A DNA stretch of 64,000 nucleotides from Loripinus fragilis (GCA_964019695.1 OZ026521.1:31779601-31843600); one strand, 5' to 3'; positions 22,401 through 31,666 are shown, counted from the first letter of the stretch. The notes: generated by a model not told the origin, from the sequence alone. Translations and numbers: made by a program.

Positions 22401-25400
22401 AAAAAAGTACGAATGGGGCTAATTTACCTGTATTTTTAATAGAAGTCAATGGGGCTAATCCTGTATTTTACCTGTACTTTTAAGCAGAAAAAGACAATAC
22501 TAGTACTGCTAAGATTTTCTGCTCTGTAATATACAATTAAGATCAGACAAAGTCGAATAAGCACACAGAGTTAAAAAGGCAAATTCTGAGTTTGAATTCG
22601 ATGAAACATGAAAATGCTATAAGTCAGTCCTAGCTATGCATGTATGTTCAATCAGCACTATTTACATTGATGCAGCATGTCCCTCACATTACTGTATGGA
22701 AGCGATAAAACTGATAAACTGTTGAATATCAAAAATCTGTAAAATCATTCCTCAATAAAACACAACATTTAGAATGAAAAAACTGACATGCCCAGTATGT
22801 TGAGCATTTACCTTTCTTTCGTTCTCTATAATAGGTATGAACCACTTATGAATGTACAGGTAAATTTAGCCCCATTCATACCTTTTCATTTAGCCCCATT
22901 CTCTACTTTCAAAATGTAATAATTAGCCCCATTGTATTGCGCCCCTCTGATCTTAGCGTTAGCAGATTACCAAGACCAGGCCCTGAGGTTATAAAACTTT
23001 TTCATGCTCAACTCAACTGAGCATAAATTTTTTACTGTTCTTAAAATCTAAAATTCTGAAAAATAAAAGCTTTTCATGCGTTCAAACTCTCAGATGATGT
23101 ATTTATCATGTTTATAAATGTTGAGTGCCAGCAATTGTCAATTTAAAGGTCATTCTATGAATTATATTTTCAGAGATACTTCTCAGATTCCAATGCCAAT
23201 TCACCAGACAAAATCCAGGAAGTCAAAGGTCAAGTGGACGAACTCAAGGGAATTATGGTTAAAAATATAGGTATGGTTTATGTTGGTTGTACTTTTGCAA
23301 TTTTTGTTGTCTCAGAATCCCATGAAGGTGCCTGAGGAGTTAGGACATGGGCCTTATCTAGCCTAATTTTAGGGGCAGATGTTTGCCCCATGGCCAGTTT
23401 AGAGTATGAGATAAATACTAGTTAATCACTAACTTAAAGCTGGTATGTAATTTAAGAAACAAACGACCAGCAATGGTACTACAGTAAAACCTGTGTAAAA
23501 CAGCCACGCAAAATTAGACAAAACAAAGATCTTCATGACAAAAGGTGGCTTATTGGAGGTCGAAAGTATTGCAGAATGCTCCCTTGGAGCATTCTGTAAT
23601 ACTTTTGACCTTCAACCAGAGATAATTGGTCTTGAAAACTAATTTTCGGTCTTTGAGAGTGGCCGTTTTACACAGGTTTAACTGTACTGTACTTCTCTTT
23701 AAGGTCAGGCATTTCAGGTTTGCAAACTTCATCAGGATAAAATGTACCATATATCAAATCACATAAAAGTATTGTTTTAAGGACCTAAATGGTCTTGTAA
23801 CATCATTTTCCCCCAACCTGATGAGGATCCGGGGATATAGCGATCAGTCTGGTTAAGTCCGTCCATAGACAAAAGCTTGTGCACTCCATTACTTCAATAA
23901 CCTTTGGGATATTTTGATTATATTTGGTATGCATATATATAACGTCAAGACAGTGTGTCACATACAAGAATGGTGTCTCTCTCCCTTGCATCATTTTGGA
24001 CTTATCTCCCTTAAATGAATTTTAAAGAGAAAACCTTGTTCACTCCATAACTTTAATACCCTTTGAGATATTTTAATAATATCTGGTAGACATATATATC
24101 AGGTCAAGACAGTAACCTGCAATGTTTTCCATCGATAGTTCTAACGGACTATGGTAAACATGGCTTATTGAAAAAACACCAGCAAAGACTGGATCAGCGG
24201 ATACCATTGGTGTAGTCTGGATATAACCTTTGTCATGGAGCTAGTTAGGGTTCATGGTATGCTCTTACAAATGTCCCTTGCTTTTAATGCACTCATGACA
24301 ATATCTCATGCTTTTTATCTTATATAACAGCATGTATCGCACAATTAGCAGACTTAGGCTCGTCACACACTTTTATTGTGTGTAACCTAACTGTTTGTTT
24401 TCATACACATTCAGGCCTAAAAGTATAACACATGCCAGATTACCTATTTAAGTAGAATGGAACCTTCTCAACTGATGACACAATAACTCACATGCTATAT
24501 GGTAGAATTATATTAAACAGGGATTGGACAAATAGTTAAACGGCATCGATTTTCCGCTGGGATGAGTTTTTCTTTCACTCATATGTAAGATATATAGTTT
24601 TTCTTGGGTGTTTCAGATCAAATAGCAGACAGAGGAGAAAAGCTGGAGCTACTGGTGGATAAAACAGAAGATTTAAGTGCAAATGTAAGACTTTTGTCAT
24701 CTGCTCATCTTGTCTGCTTTAAGGAGTACATTGGCTTAGTGGTAGAGTGCTTGTCTGGAGATAGAGGGGTTGCGGGTTCGAGCATCACCGGCTTCACTGC
24801 ATTGTGTCCTTGAGCAAATGACATTAATCCTTGCTTAGTACTGGTTCAACCCAGGAAGACCTGTCCCGACATAACTGAAAATTTGTTGACTGGGACGTAC
24901 AGAATCAAAACAAACAAACAAATATAGTCTGCTTATGTTCTTAGGTACATCGCAAACATTATGGACTCAGATCAGACTGCAGGTTGTAACACAGTGACTC
25001 AGTTGGTAGAGCATTAGATTGGAGATCAAATGGTTGCTAGTTTGAGGCTCCCGTTTGTTGTATCCTTGAGCAAGACATTTTATCTGCTGCTTTGTACTGG
25101 TTCAACCCAAGAAGACAGGAAATCGTCCCAACATGACTGAAAACTTGTTGATTGGGACGTGAAGCTTCAAAACAAACAAAGCATATTGTTTGCTCCGTGA
25201 AGAAATCTGGGCTGAAGTACACCTGAATATATGCAGCAGATTTAAAAAGCAGACAACATTTTCAAAACAAAAAGTAGTGGTGTGATAACGGTTAAATAAT
25301 AATTCACTGTGCACTTTAAACTTATAATTCAAAGTTTTATACCTTCCTTGGAAAAAAAAAAGTGTAAATTCAGTTCAGATGTTTTCTGATGAAGCAAAAG

Positions 25401-27239
25401 AACTGTAACTCTGATGTTTTAGGTCTTAGGTTCATAATGTCATAAAATATCAAAAAATTGGGTTTGGTTAATGCCTGAAGTATCAATACTCATGTTCTAG
25501 ATAGGTTTGGCATAAACCCAAACCAAATTTCTAATGTGTTTACAGGGGTCAAGCTAGATCTCTCAGATAGAAAGAAGTTTAGATGCTCTTAGAGCGAAGT
25601 TTTGCTCAAATTTTGAATTTTACATTAACTTCTCCCCTTAGTTTAAAATAGGGAGAAGTGGACCATCCTGATTTTATTGTTTGAATTCTATTGGCCTGAA
25701 AAGAATTAAGCAGCTTGAAAGTTGTCTTGTTGTTTTGCCGGCTGTATCGTTAAAAAAAATATACATTAATCAGTGGCGGATCCAGATGGGGTTCAGGGGG
25801 TTTGCTTTAAATATCCTATGAAAATGAAATAATTTGGTCTCAATGAGACCAAATTATTTCATTTTCATGGGATATTTAAGAAACATGAGAAAACCAGCAA
25901 AGCCAACACCCCCAACCTTTGTGCATATGATCCCCCTTTCCAGAAATCCTGGATCAGCTCCTGATAAATATATACAATGGACCATCCTGACTTTATTGTA
26001 TGTAGATTTATTGAAATTTATATTGGTCTGAGCATGCTTGAAAGTTGTTTTGTTGTTTTTCAGGCTGTATCGTTTAAAAAGACCAGCAGAAACCTTGCAC
26101 GGTCGTTATGGTGGAAGAATATCAAAATAACCATTATTATTGTTATTGTTGTTATTGTAAGTATATGAACACTTTTACAGGTAAATGGGTGTTTAAAAAA
26201 ACGTTTTTCGAGGTTTAATGCGTCATGCTGTCTTAGTCAGTATGTTTTGACACAAAGTAGATGGCATGAATTTCTACCAAAGACTGCATTAAGTGTTAGA
26301 TAATGAAAACCCTATGATTTAATTTTATCATTACACAGGGTTTTCCATGGTGCACTAATTTGCGCATTTTGGCCTAATTTTTCAACATTTGTTTTGACCA
26401 AGTGCACCTGTGGGCACAATTTCAAGTTTTACAAGTTGTAAATTCTGCCAAAAATATTTGAAACTATGCAGTTAACTGGAGTGTTACCCTCAATGTTAAA
26501 TACTGGTAGATCAAGTTTGGAGTTTCCATTCCCTGAGTCATCCAATATTAGGGTAATAGCTGAGTGCCTAGACCCTGTAATTATTTGATAAGATATGGAT
26601 GCACAGTAACTTTTTTTCTTCCTCTAGTGAAGATTTTACTTTTTTCAAAGGAAAAAAATAATTCAATCTTCCTCTTTGAAATTCGTAAAATTTTTTACCC
26701 AACCTAGTCAAATTTGAAGCTTTCTCCAAATTGTTTTGTTATTACTTGTTTCATGTATATATGTTGATTTTTGACTTATACCCCAGTTAAGGGTCAAGGT
26801 TGTTAATAAAAACCTTCAAAACCGTTTAAATAATAAAACGACCAGAACTATCACTCATTACGAATCACGATCATTTGCTTTTCTGAAAAGCTATCAAAAT
26901 AGTTTTTTTAATTGAGTTTAATTTTAGCAACCAAGTACCAGTATACTTTGACTAGCTATAGCAGCCGCTCCAAATTCCAAACTATGTAGAACCAGAACAT
27001 TTAGCTTCAGACCTGGTCACACATGACATACAAGAATATGCTGTAATAAGTTTAAATTCAGCATTTCTTCTGAATGGAAATTAGATGTTAGAATAAGTAG
27101 ATTAATTTAGTCAACAGTTTGATAGTTAAGAAAGATTTTGCTAAATTTTTTGGATTTTTTCTTTTATTTTCAGGTTGTTATATATTTTATTGTATCAGCA
27201 GCATGCGGAGGATTAGACTGGCCATGTACGCGTAAATGA
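16303..27239 (+). CDS. VAMP7: VAMP7, longin-type R-SNARE, complete coding region in 8 exons
   Basis: Joining 16303-16448, 17988-18045, 21269-21318, 22100-22187, 23174-23270, 24617-24684, 26064-26156 and 27174-27239 gives 666 nt, or 221 codons plus TGA, with every junction GT/AG and in phase. The human protein is about 220 residues. It begins MPILFAVVARGAT, the start of a longin domain (about 1-110). An R-SNARE motif follows (about 126-187) containing VDELKGIM; the zero-layer arginine is Arg152 in ADRGEKLELL. A hydrophobic Ile/Val anchor spans about 191-209, ending CGGLDWPCTRK as in vertebrate VAMP7. Family knowledge: it is a tail-anchored SNARE of late endosomes and lysosomes acting in lysosome fusion, exocytosis and membrane delivery, with the longin domain folding back to inhibit SNARE pairing. 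The identity is very secure. The promoter, 5' UTR exon and poly(A) site are not identified. Confidence 0.96.
16468..16708 (+). repeat. TTGAGCC palindromic MITE in VAMP7 intron 1
   Basis: It begins TTGAGCCCTGACATGTG and ends GTTGTGGCTCAA; 241 bp, 19 nt after the exon 1 donor. Confidence 0.85.
17065..17113. repeat. (CTCA)n microsatellite
   Basis: About twelve CTCA units with one interruption (CTAA). Confidence 0.95.
17425..17753. repeat. Palindromic repeat, second copy of the 12450 family
   Basis: GATGTAGCCTCTGGGAGTGA, TAACGCCATGCAATAAAAT and the GATAAAATGCTC hairpin match 12450-12790. Its right end is the insertion site of the next SINE. Confidence 0.7.
17754..17954 (-). mobile_element. tRNA-derived SINE, inverted, 33 nt before VAMP7 exon 2
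   Basis: The complement shows GGAGCGCAGTGGCTCAGTGG, the B-box GGTTCGAGCC and the usual tail. The 13-mer TCCTCTATGTAAT flanks it (17741-17753, 17955-17967). Only 20 nt separate the downstream duplicate from exon 2. Confidence 0.9.
17988..18045 (+). CDS. VAMP7: VAMP7 coding exon 2 (residues 49-68)
   Basis: Acceptor gttacag ends at 17987. The reading is YLFHYVCDDRIVFLCITDD, the central longin strand region, and the donor is GAT|GTAAG. The exon completes codon 49 (AG+T, Ser) and ends in phase 0. An inverted SINE with its target duplication ends only about 20 nt before this exon. Confidence 0.95.
18509..18758. repeat. MITE with TTAACCTTTTGTATTCTG ends
   Basis: Left TTAACCTTTTGTATTCTG and right CAGAATACATAGGGTTAA are inverted; GAAGACCCAGATGAAATGC lies inside. 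Confidence 0.55.
18878..20313 (+). repeat. Long repeat opening ATCCCCCGACGAAGTCGG, copy in VAMP7 intron 2
   Basis: It opens ATCCCCCGACGAAGTCGGAG, has a GTCCGTCC-rich stretch, then tandem ~100-nt units (TCATGTTGCATATCAAATTA, AACATGGTAGCAAATATTTT, GGGTGGGGTCAAAAGG), and ends GGGGGATATAAATTTGTCGA. A second copy in the same orientation is at 28843-30122, and a tandem-only relative at 37590-38570. Confidence 0.85.
20336..20618 (+). mobile_element. SINE, third type (AGCCCAGTAGCGCAGTCGGTA head)
   Basis: A tRNA-like head (GCGCAGTCGGTAGG, TTCGATCCCGG), a body with TTACAAGCGAGAGTATGTGC, and a CAAATAAAACCAAA tail. The 10-mer CAAAATGTCA flanks it (20326-20335, 20619-20628). An inverted relative is at 59880-60194. 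Confidence 0.88.
20688..20855. repeat. GAGACGGTTCTTTT palindromic MITE
   Basis: GAGCGTAAAATTGTAAATAT..CATTGAGACGGTTCTTTTGAGC..GAAATAAGTAAGATAATTTTG; same family as 55200 and 60246. Confidence 0.65.
21021..21110. repeat. Three tandem 30-bp units
   Basis: Exact-length 30-nt units: GCAAACAATA, TGGACCCAGA, TCAGACTGCT, three in a row with few substitutions, at the arm of a palindromic MITE in VAMP7 intron 2. Confidence 0.9.
21269..21318 (+). CDS. VAMP7: VAMP7 coding exon 3 (residues 69-84)
   Basis: Acceptor ttttacag; the reading is DFERARAFLFLTEVKK, matching the end of the longin domain, where the vertebrate protein has a similar DDFERSRAF stretch. The donor AA|GTAAGA leaves two bases of a split Lys codon. 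Confidence 0.95.
21426..21671. repeat. Palindromic MITE with GGAATGAATTTT ends, VAMP7 intron 3
   Basis: GGAATGAATTTTATTTTTGT occurs at the left, a related copy about 115 nt further in, and the inverted form at the right end (AATTCATTCC). A GTAAACTC-type arm recurs, giving a double hairpin. Confidence 0.8.
22100..22187 (+). CDS. VAMP7: VAMP7 coding exon 4 (residues 85-114)
   Basis: Acceptor tgcttttag; the reading is FQMQYG then RAQTALPYAMNSEF, a highly conserved VAMP7 signature at the longin/linker border, ending LASQM. The donor is ATG|GTACAT, phase 0. Confidence 0.95.
22336..22944. mobile_element. TIR element with ATGGGGCTAA arrays and 8-bp duplication, VAMP7 intron 4
   Basis: The left end GGGCGATACATTATTGGGCT is inverted at the right (complement GGGCGCAATACAATGGGGCT). 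The octamer CTCTGATC flanks both sides (22328-22335, 22945-22952). The word GGGGCTAA recurs near the left end (22350, 22371, 22391, 22414, 22450) and inverted near the right end (22868, 22892, 22924). The duplication length fits hAT-, P- or Merlin-like elements. Confidence 0.85.
23174..23270 (+). CDS. VAMP7: VAMP7 coding exon 5 (residues 115-146)
   Basis: Acceptor attttcag. A variable linker (RYFSDSNANSPDK) runs into the first half of the SNARE motif (QVDELKGIMVKNI). The donor is TAG|GTATGG with one base of codon 147 (Asp) carried over. Confidence 0.95.
23482..23684. repeat. CAGTAAAACCTGT palindromic MITE with TA duplication, VAMP7 intron 5
   Basis: The ends CAGTAAAACCTGTGTAAAAC and its inverted counterpart are flanked by TA on both sides. 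The centre hairpin is built on AGAATGCTCC..GGAGCATTCT. Relatives are at 34053, 51553 and 60837. Ends and TA suggest a Tc1/mariner/pogo-mobilised element. Confidence 0.85.
23810..24130. repeat. Tandem ~150-nt units of a GTCCGTCC-type repeat
   Basis: CACTCCAT(T/A)ACTT.AATA.CCTTTG.GATATTTT and GACATATATATCAGGTCAAGACAGT appear twice; the style is that of the repeat at 41285. Confidence 0.55.
24617..24684 (+). CDS. VAMP7: VAMP7 coding exon 6, zero-layer arginine
   Basis: Acceptor gtgtttcag. The exon reads QIADRGEKLELLVDKTEDL and ends SAN at GTAAGA. Arg152 in ADRGEK aligns with the ionic zero-layer Arg of R-SNAREs. A SINE insertion begins about 40 nt after the donor. Confidence 0.95.
24722..24929 (+). 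mobile_element. tRNA-derived SINE, VAMP7 intron 6
   Basis: A-box-like TTGGCTTAGTGGTAGAGTGC, B-box GGTTCGAGCA, GTTCAACCCAGGAAGACC, CAAACAAACAAA tail. GTCTGCTT is on both sides. Confidence 0.85.
24984..25183 (+). mobile_element. tRNA-derived SINE variant, VAMP7 intron 6
   Basis: A different head, TGACTCAGTTGGTAGAGCAT, with the same GGTTCAACCCAAGAAGAC body and CAAAACAAACAAA tail. It is inserted within a palindromic MITE whose halves lie on either side. Confidence 0.8.
25545..25657. repeat. GGGAGAAGT repeat
   Basis: GGGGTCAAGCTAGATCTCTC..CTTCTCCCCTTAG..TAGGGAGAAGTGG; a related inverted copy is at 54443-54640. Confidence 0.5.
25658..25760 (+). pseudogene. Diverged duplicate of the VAMP7 exon 7 acceptor region
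   Basis: GGACCATCCTGATTTTATTG..CTTGAAAGTTGTCTTGTTGT..GCTGTATCGTTAAAA parallels 25979-26080, which carries the working acceptor and the start of exon 7. The acceptor CAG is CCG here (25738-25740), so it cannot splice. Confidence 0.75.
25769..25974. repeat. Palindromic MITE, AGTGGCGGATCCAG family
   Basis: It opens CAGTGGCGGATCCAGATGGG, has a centre hairpin of ATGAAATAATTTGGTCTC and its inverse, and ends GGATCAGCTCCTG. Relatives are near 40590 and 42785. Confidence 0.8.
26064..26156 (+). CDS. VAMP7: VAMP7 coding exon 7 (end of SNARE motif, start of membrane anchor)
   Basis: Acceptor gtttttcag; the exon reads AVSFKKTSRNLARSLWWKN and then the Ile/Val-rich start of the membrane span. The donor is ATT|GTAAGT. 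The intron and exon edge (25979-26080) has a diverged duplicate about 320 nt upstream whose AG acceptor is lost. Confidence 0.95.
27174..27239 (+). CDS. VAMP7: VAMP7 coding exon 8 (end of anchor, stop codon)
   Basis: Acceptor ttattttcag; the exon reads VVIYFIVSAACGGLDWP and CTRK, then TGA at 27237-27239. The C-terminal CGG.xWPxC pattern is like vertebrate VAMP7. The 3' UTR presumably runs on; a SINE sits 126 nt downstream. I cannot place the poly(A) site. Confidence 0.95.
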   Translation, partial: VVIYFIVSAACGGLDWPCTRK

Positions 27240-27364
27240 ACAGAAAGTGTGTGTCAGCTATAATTCCAGGAAATTCAAGTGAAAATGATGGGTGTGTTGA
27301 ATTCGTGCCATCCTAGTGCATAACAGATGTGTTATCCCACAGAGAAAAGCTTTAACAGTATAAG

Positions 27365-27575
27365 GGGGAGTGCAGTGGCTCAGTGGTAGAGTGCTTGACT
27401 CGAGACCGAAGGGCCGCGGGTTCGAGCCTCACCGGCGTCACTGCATTGTGTCCTTGAGCAAGAACATTAATCCTAGCTTAGTACTGGTTCAACCCAGGAA
27501 GACCCGTCTCTCTATAACTGAAAGATTGTTGATGGGACGTAAAGAATCAAATCAAACAAACAAACAAAGAAATAG
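27365..27575 (+). mobile_element. tRNA-derived SINE just after the VAMP7 stop, with target duplication
   Basis: Head GGAGTGCAGTGGCTCAGTGG, B-box GGTTCGAGCC, full body, CAAACAAACAAA tail. The 13-mer TTAACAGTATAAG flanks it (27352-27364, 27576-27588). It begins 126 nt after the stop codon, so it is probably transcribed in the 3' UTR. Confidence 0.92.
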
Positions 27576-27639
27576 TTAACAGTATAAGAACCGCAACATT
27601 GGAAAATACACATTTAGAACACAAGATCCTTTAACCCTT

Positions 27640-27860
27640 AATCCTGCCAATATTTTTTGTCCTGAAAATGTTGTCTGCTTTTTTACGTCTGCTGCAAATA
27701 CTCAAGTGCACTTCAGGCTAGATTTTTTCTTGGAATCAAACACTATGGACCCTGAGCAGTCTGATTTGGGTCCATACTGTTTGCAATAAAAGCTACCCAA
27801 GAAGATAAGCAGATGAGAGAGCAGACGATAAAAGTCATGACTGGCTGGAAAGGGGTTATT
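27640..27860. repeat. Palindromic MITE with GATCAGACTGCT-type arms
   Basis: TTAATCCTGCCAAT..TTGTCTGC..GAGCAGTCTGAT..GAGCAGACGAT..GGGGTTA; relatives at 33268 and 33612. Confidence 0.65.
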
Positions 27861-27929
27861 TATGAAATTTGCTAATAAGAAGGACAGAAGAAATTTTTGT
27901 CCAGTATTAAATGACAATTACCTAAAAGT

Positions 27930-28170
27930 TTGAGCTGCGACATGAGATTTCCAACAATGTGGTATGTGCGACCAGCAAAGCCTCAGATCAGCTTGCGCAT
28001 ATGTGCAGACTGATCAGAGCCTTTGCTAGTCACTTGAATATTCTATAAGTGTTAACCTACTGACTGAACATCATTTAGAGTTTCTACGCATTAAAGGAGG
28101 CTGCACAGGCTCGTCTGAGTCTACACTTGTCAAAATGCCACATTGTTGGAAATCAAATGTCACGGCTCAA
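27930..28170 (-). repeat. TTGAGCC palindromic MITE, 241 bp, inverted
   Basis: TTGAGCTGCGACATGAG at the left and CATTGTTGGAAATCAAATGT, CACGGCTCAA at the right; order reversed relative to 13955. Confidence 0.85.
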
Positions 28171-28186
28171 CTGTCACACTTTAATA

Positions 28187-28382
28187 TAGAAGGAAGCGCA
28201 GTGGTAGAGTGCTTGACTCGAGACTGAGGGGCCACAGGTTCTAGCCTCACTGGCGTCACTGCGTTGTGTCCTTTAGCAAGAAACATTAATCCTAGCTTAG
28301 AACTGGTTCAACCCAGGAAGACCTGTCACTTTATAACTGAAAGATTGATGATGGGACGTAAAGAATCAAATCAAACAAACAA
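28187..28382 (+). mobile_element. tRNA-derived SINE
   Basis: GCGCAGTGGTAGAGTGC head (a short deletion removes GGCTCA), body and tail as in 27365; ACTTTAATA flanks both sides. Confidence 0.85.
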
Positions 28383-28399
28383 ACTTTAATAGAGAGATG

Positions 28400-28555
28400 G
28401 TATAAATAGAGGATCTAACATGAGTGCTCATGTATTATTGAATTTATTTTTAAAAAAAGTTGAGAAAGGTATAATGCTGTCTGAGCATTTTATCCCTTTT
28501 TAGATACAAGTTTGATAGATTCAATAATACAGTAGCAGGAATACTAGAATCTATT
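28400..28555. repeat. Partial palindrome of the 12450 family
   Basis: GAGGATCTAACATGAGTGCT..ATAATGCTGTCTGAGCATTTT..CAATAATACAGTAGC; only the hairpin part remains. Confidence 0.6.
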
Positions 28556-28842
28556 TACATGTATTATAACATGACACTTAACTTTCTTACAACACAGATG
28601 CACAGAGCTCTCACTAGGATTTTGAAAACAGGAGTCCCAGAGCCCACTTTGCCAAAAAGTGGGAGTCCCACAATGCAAAAGAATATAGACTCCTTCAATA
28701 AATAGGAGTCCCAGCACCAAAAAAGGAAGTTCAGAACTGCAAATCGTCAGTTAGTGAGAGCTCTGCAGTCAGCAATTAAATAGGATTTTTGTGTAAATTA
28801 AACCTGTGCAGCATACAGCTTCTCATATGCTCAATTTTTTTT

Positions 28843-30122
28843 ATCCCCCGACGAAGTCGGAGGGATATAGTTTTGGCGTCGTCCGTCCGTCCGTCCATTC
28901 CGTCTGTCCGTCCGTAACCATATCTCAGTACCTTTTGGTCAGATTTGATTCATTCTTGGTACAAATGATAAGTACCATGGACTCTCGATATCCTTTAAGT
29001 TTGGTCAAAATCGACCCCTTAACACTTGAGTTATTGCCCTTGTTTTAGTATAGGCAATTATAAGGCAAAACCTATATTAGCTTTTTTGTGTGATGATCTT
29101 CACATTTCATCAAAGCTATTATATTTAACAACTTCTCACTATTAGACCATGATTGCCAAGTGCCTGTAGATAAGCATGGCAGTGTCAAAGTTTTACCCCA
29201 CCCCCTTTGACCCCACCTAAGGGGTCAAAGGTCAAATATTTAAATTTCGCAATAACTAAGGCAATTGTTAATATTTTTGCTGAAATTTTGCATACAGGCA
29301 GAGCAGCAATAGATATGAAACATATCAAACGGGATTTCAGTTTGAAGGCCTGGGTCCGAGCCTGTTGGGTGGACTTAGGGGGTGGGGCCGAGGTCAAAAT
29401 TAAACTTTTTCAGAATATGGTCAATAGAATATGTTGCATATCAAATTAAAGCTGACGACGCTGGCAGCAACATGGTAGCAAATATTTTGCCCACAGACAC
29501 ACCCTCGACCCAGGGGGTGGGGTCAAAAGGTCAAACTATATCTTTTTCTGAAAGTAGTCATGTTGCATATCAAATTAAAGCTGACAATGCTGGCAGCAGC
29601 ATGGTAGCAAATATTTTGCCCACAGACACACCCTCGACCCAGGGGGTGGGGTCAAAAGGTCAAACTATATCTTCTTCTGAAAGTAGTCATGTTGCATATC
29701 AAATTAAAGGGAATTGAGCACAGAGCACCATGAAAGCAAATATGCTGTCATTGCACACACCAACGACCCCTGGGGTGGGGTCAAAAGGTCATTTTCTTTT
29801 TCTTTTCTAAAAGTGGTCATGTTGCATATCAAATGAAAGTGGAAGAAGTGTAGACCTACTTGCAAGGTAACACTTTGAATTTACACACACCCTTGACCTT
29901 TGGGGTTGGGTTTAAAGGTCAGATATTGAATTTGTGCAGATGGAAGTATATTTTTTATTAAACTAAGCACTAAAGCATACTTGACAGGTGTTTGTTATGA
30001 TCTGAATGATACTGAAGGTGAACTAAGGGTTAGATAAATGGGATTTATGTTTTGTGATTTACATGTTTCTCTCAAATAACCCTTCTTCGGGGGATATAAA
30101 TTCGTCGAATTTGTCTTGTTTT
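28843..30122 (+). repeat. Long repeat opening ATCCCCCGACGAAGTCGG, second copy
   Basis: Same order as 18878-20313, including ACCATATCTCAGTACC, the ~100-nt tandem units and the closing GGGGGATATAAATTCGTCGA. It has three clearer tandem units and lacks the GGGCCAATTTGGAGC palindrome present in the first copy. Confidence 0.85.
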
Positions 30123-30224
30123 ATTTATATGTACATGAGAACAAAGTGGCCTCTCTTCCCTGCAGTACTGGCATTTTGCCATTCAATATTGTAGCCAAAA
30201 GCAGGCTTTTAACAGTGCCTACTG

Positions 30225-30405
30225 GGTAATTGTGCATGCTTTTTTGTCATCTGCTGATGTTTTCAAAATAAACGTTTTCAAAAAAATTCTTTCAGGAACA
30301 CTATCAGAGTGTCAAAAATTTTGGATCCAGATCAGGACCAACATTCTGGGTCCAAACTGTTTGCAAAGGTTATCAGCAGATGACACTAGTAGGCAAAGAG
30401 TTATG
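30225..30405. repeat. Palindromic MITE, TGTTTGCAAA..CATCTGCTGA family
   Basis: TTTTTTGTCATCTGCTGATG at the left is inverted at the right (TATCAGCAGATGACACTAG), with CACTATCAGAGTGTCAAA and GGATCCAGATCAGGACC between. Relatives are at 31467, 32693, 32975 and 59436. Confidence 0.7.
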
Positions 30406-30699
30406 AAAGAACTCAGGACTGTCTTTGTAATTTTCATGTCATATTTAATGGTAAATACCATAGTAAAAAAATCTTGTGTTTTAGACATATACTGAATCAC
30501 ATTTTTTTCTTTTAACCCTTAATGTGCCAATTGCAACAAAAGTTGTCTGTTTTTTCTCATCTGCTGAAATGTTTACGAAGCCTCTTTGTCAAACAGTGTG
30601 ACCCAGATCAGGCTGATCCTATAAGAGCAGTCTGTTCTGAGTCCACCCTGCTTGCTTTCTAACGACATGATAGCCGTAACAAAGTAAAACATAGCTGAA

Positions 30700-30785
30700 A
30701 AATTTCTCATGCCTTTGCTGGGAATCGAACCCGGGTCGCCCCGGTAAGAAACCAATGCTCTAACCACTGAGCCAAAGAGTCGACT
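30700..30785 (-). other. tRNA-like sequence, probably a pseudogene or SINE head
   Basis: The complement has TTGGCTCAGTGGTTAGAGCA (A-box-like) and CGGGTTCGATTCC (B-box, T-loop), with a possible acceptor TCTTTG/CAAAGG. The anticodon stem does not pair well, so a working tRNA is unlikely. Confidence 0.45.
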
Positions 30786-31466
30786 CTCTGACGCAGTTGT
30801 CAGAGTTTGATTATATACTAGAAGCTATGCGAAATCTACCATATGTAGATGTATAAGTGAGAGTGCCTGGCCCATAACATGTACTTAATCCGTCAGTAAT
30901 GTTAGGCAATCATTTGCAGCAGACGACTTCAGCAGACTCTATTTTCAAATGCATTTTTTTCTTGGCGCTTTAAGGGGTAAAGTAAATACCATAGGAAAAA
31001 AAATCTTGTGTTTTAGACATATACTGAATCACATTTTTTTCTTTTGATGCCCACCCCAGTCCCATCATTTGTAAAAAACCTCATATTAATGCAAAAGTAA
31101 AATGTGTGTCTGCATCAATGTATGTGTGTCTCCTGGTATATAACAGAGTGCATAATTAAAAGTTAAAGTTCTCTTTTCTCAACCTAAACATATGTAGTGG
31201 GTACTTTTACAGGCCCACTAACTATCTGGCCTTATTTAGATCTAAACTGTTTGACACTTTGATGGTACTCCTGGAAGAATTTTTCGAAAAAGATGATTTT
31301 GAAAAAAATCGGGAGATGACAAAAACCATGCAAAATTACCCAGCATGCAAAAGATTCAATGACAGGAACTTGCATATGTGATATTATTTGTATTTATAAC
31401 CCATAGATAGAGTGGGTCAGCACATAACAAAATAATGCATCTGCATAAAATCACTCTTTTAAATTA

Positions 31467-31666
31467 ACTCTTTGCCTTCTTGGAAATTTTTCGTGCTTTT
31501 TGTCGTCTGCTGGTTTTTACAAAATCATATTTTTAGGAAAATTATTTAAGGAATACCATCAGAGTGTCAAACAATTTGGATTGTGATCAGGCCCCACATT
31601 TTGTCGGGCCTGTTCTGGGTCCAACTGTTTGCAGAGGTCTTCTGCAGACGACACTAAAGAGTTAAA
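31467..31666. repeat. Palindromic MITE, same family as 30225
   Basis: AACTCTTTGCC..GTCGTCTGCTGG..ATCAGAGTGTCAAAC..CTGCAGACGACACTAAAGAG, with inverted arms about 200 nt apart. Confidence 0.7.

Noticed and set aside
30700..30785. Functional tRNA gene
   Set aside because: A-box and B-box are present, but the anticodon stem pairs poorly and the acceptor is incomplete.
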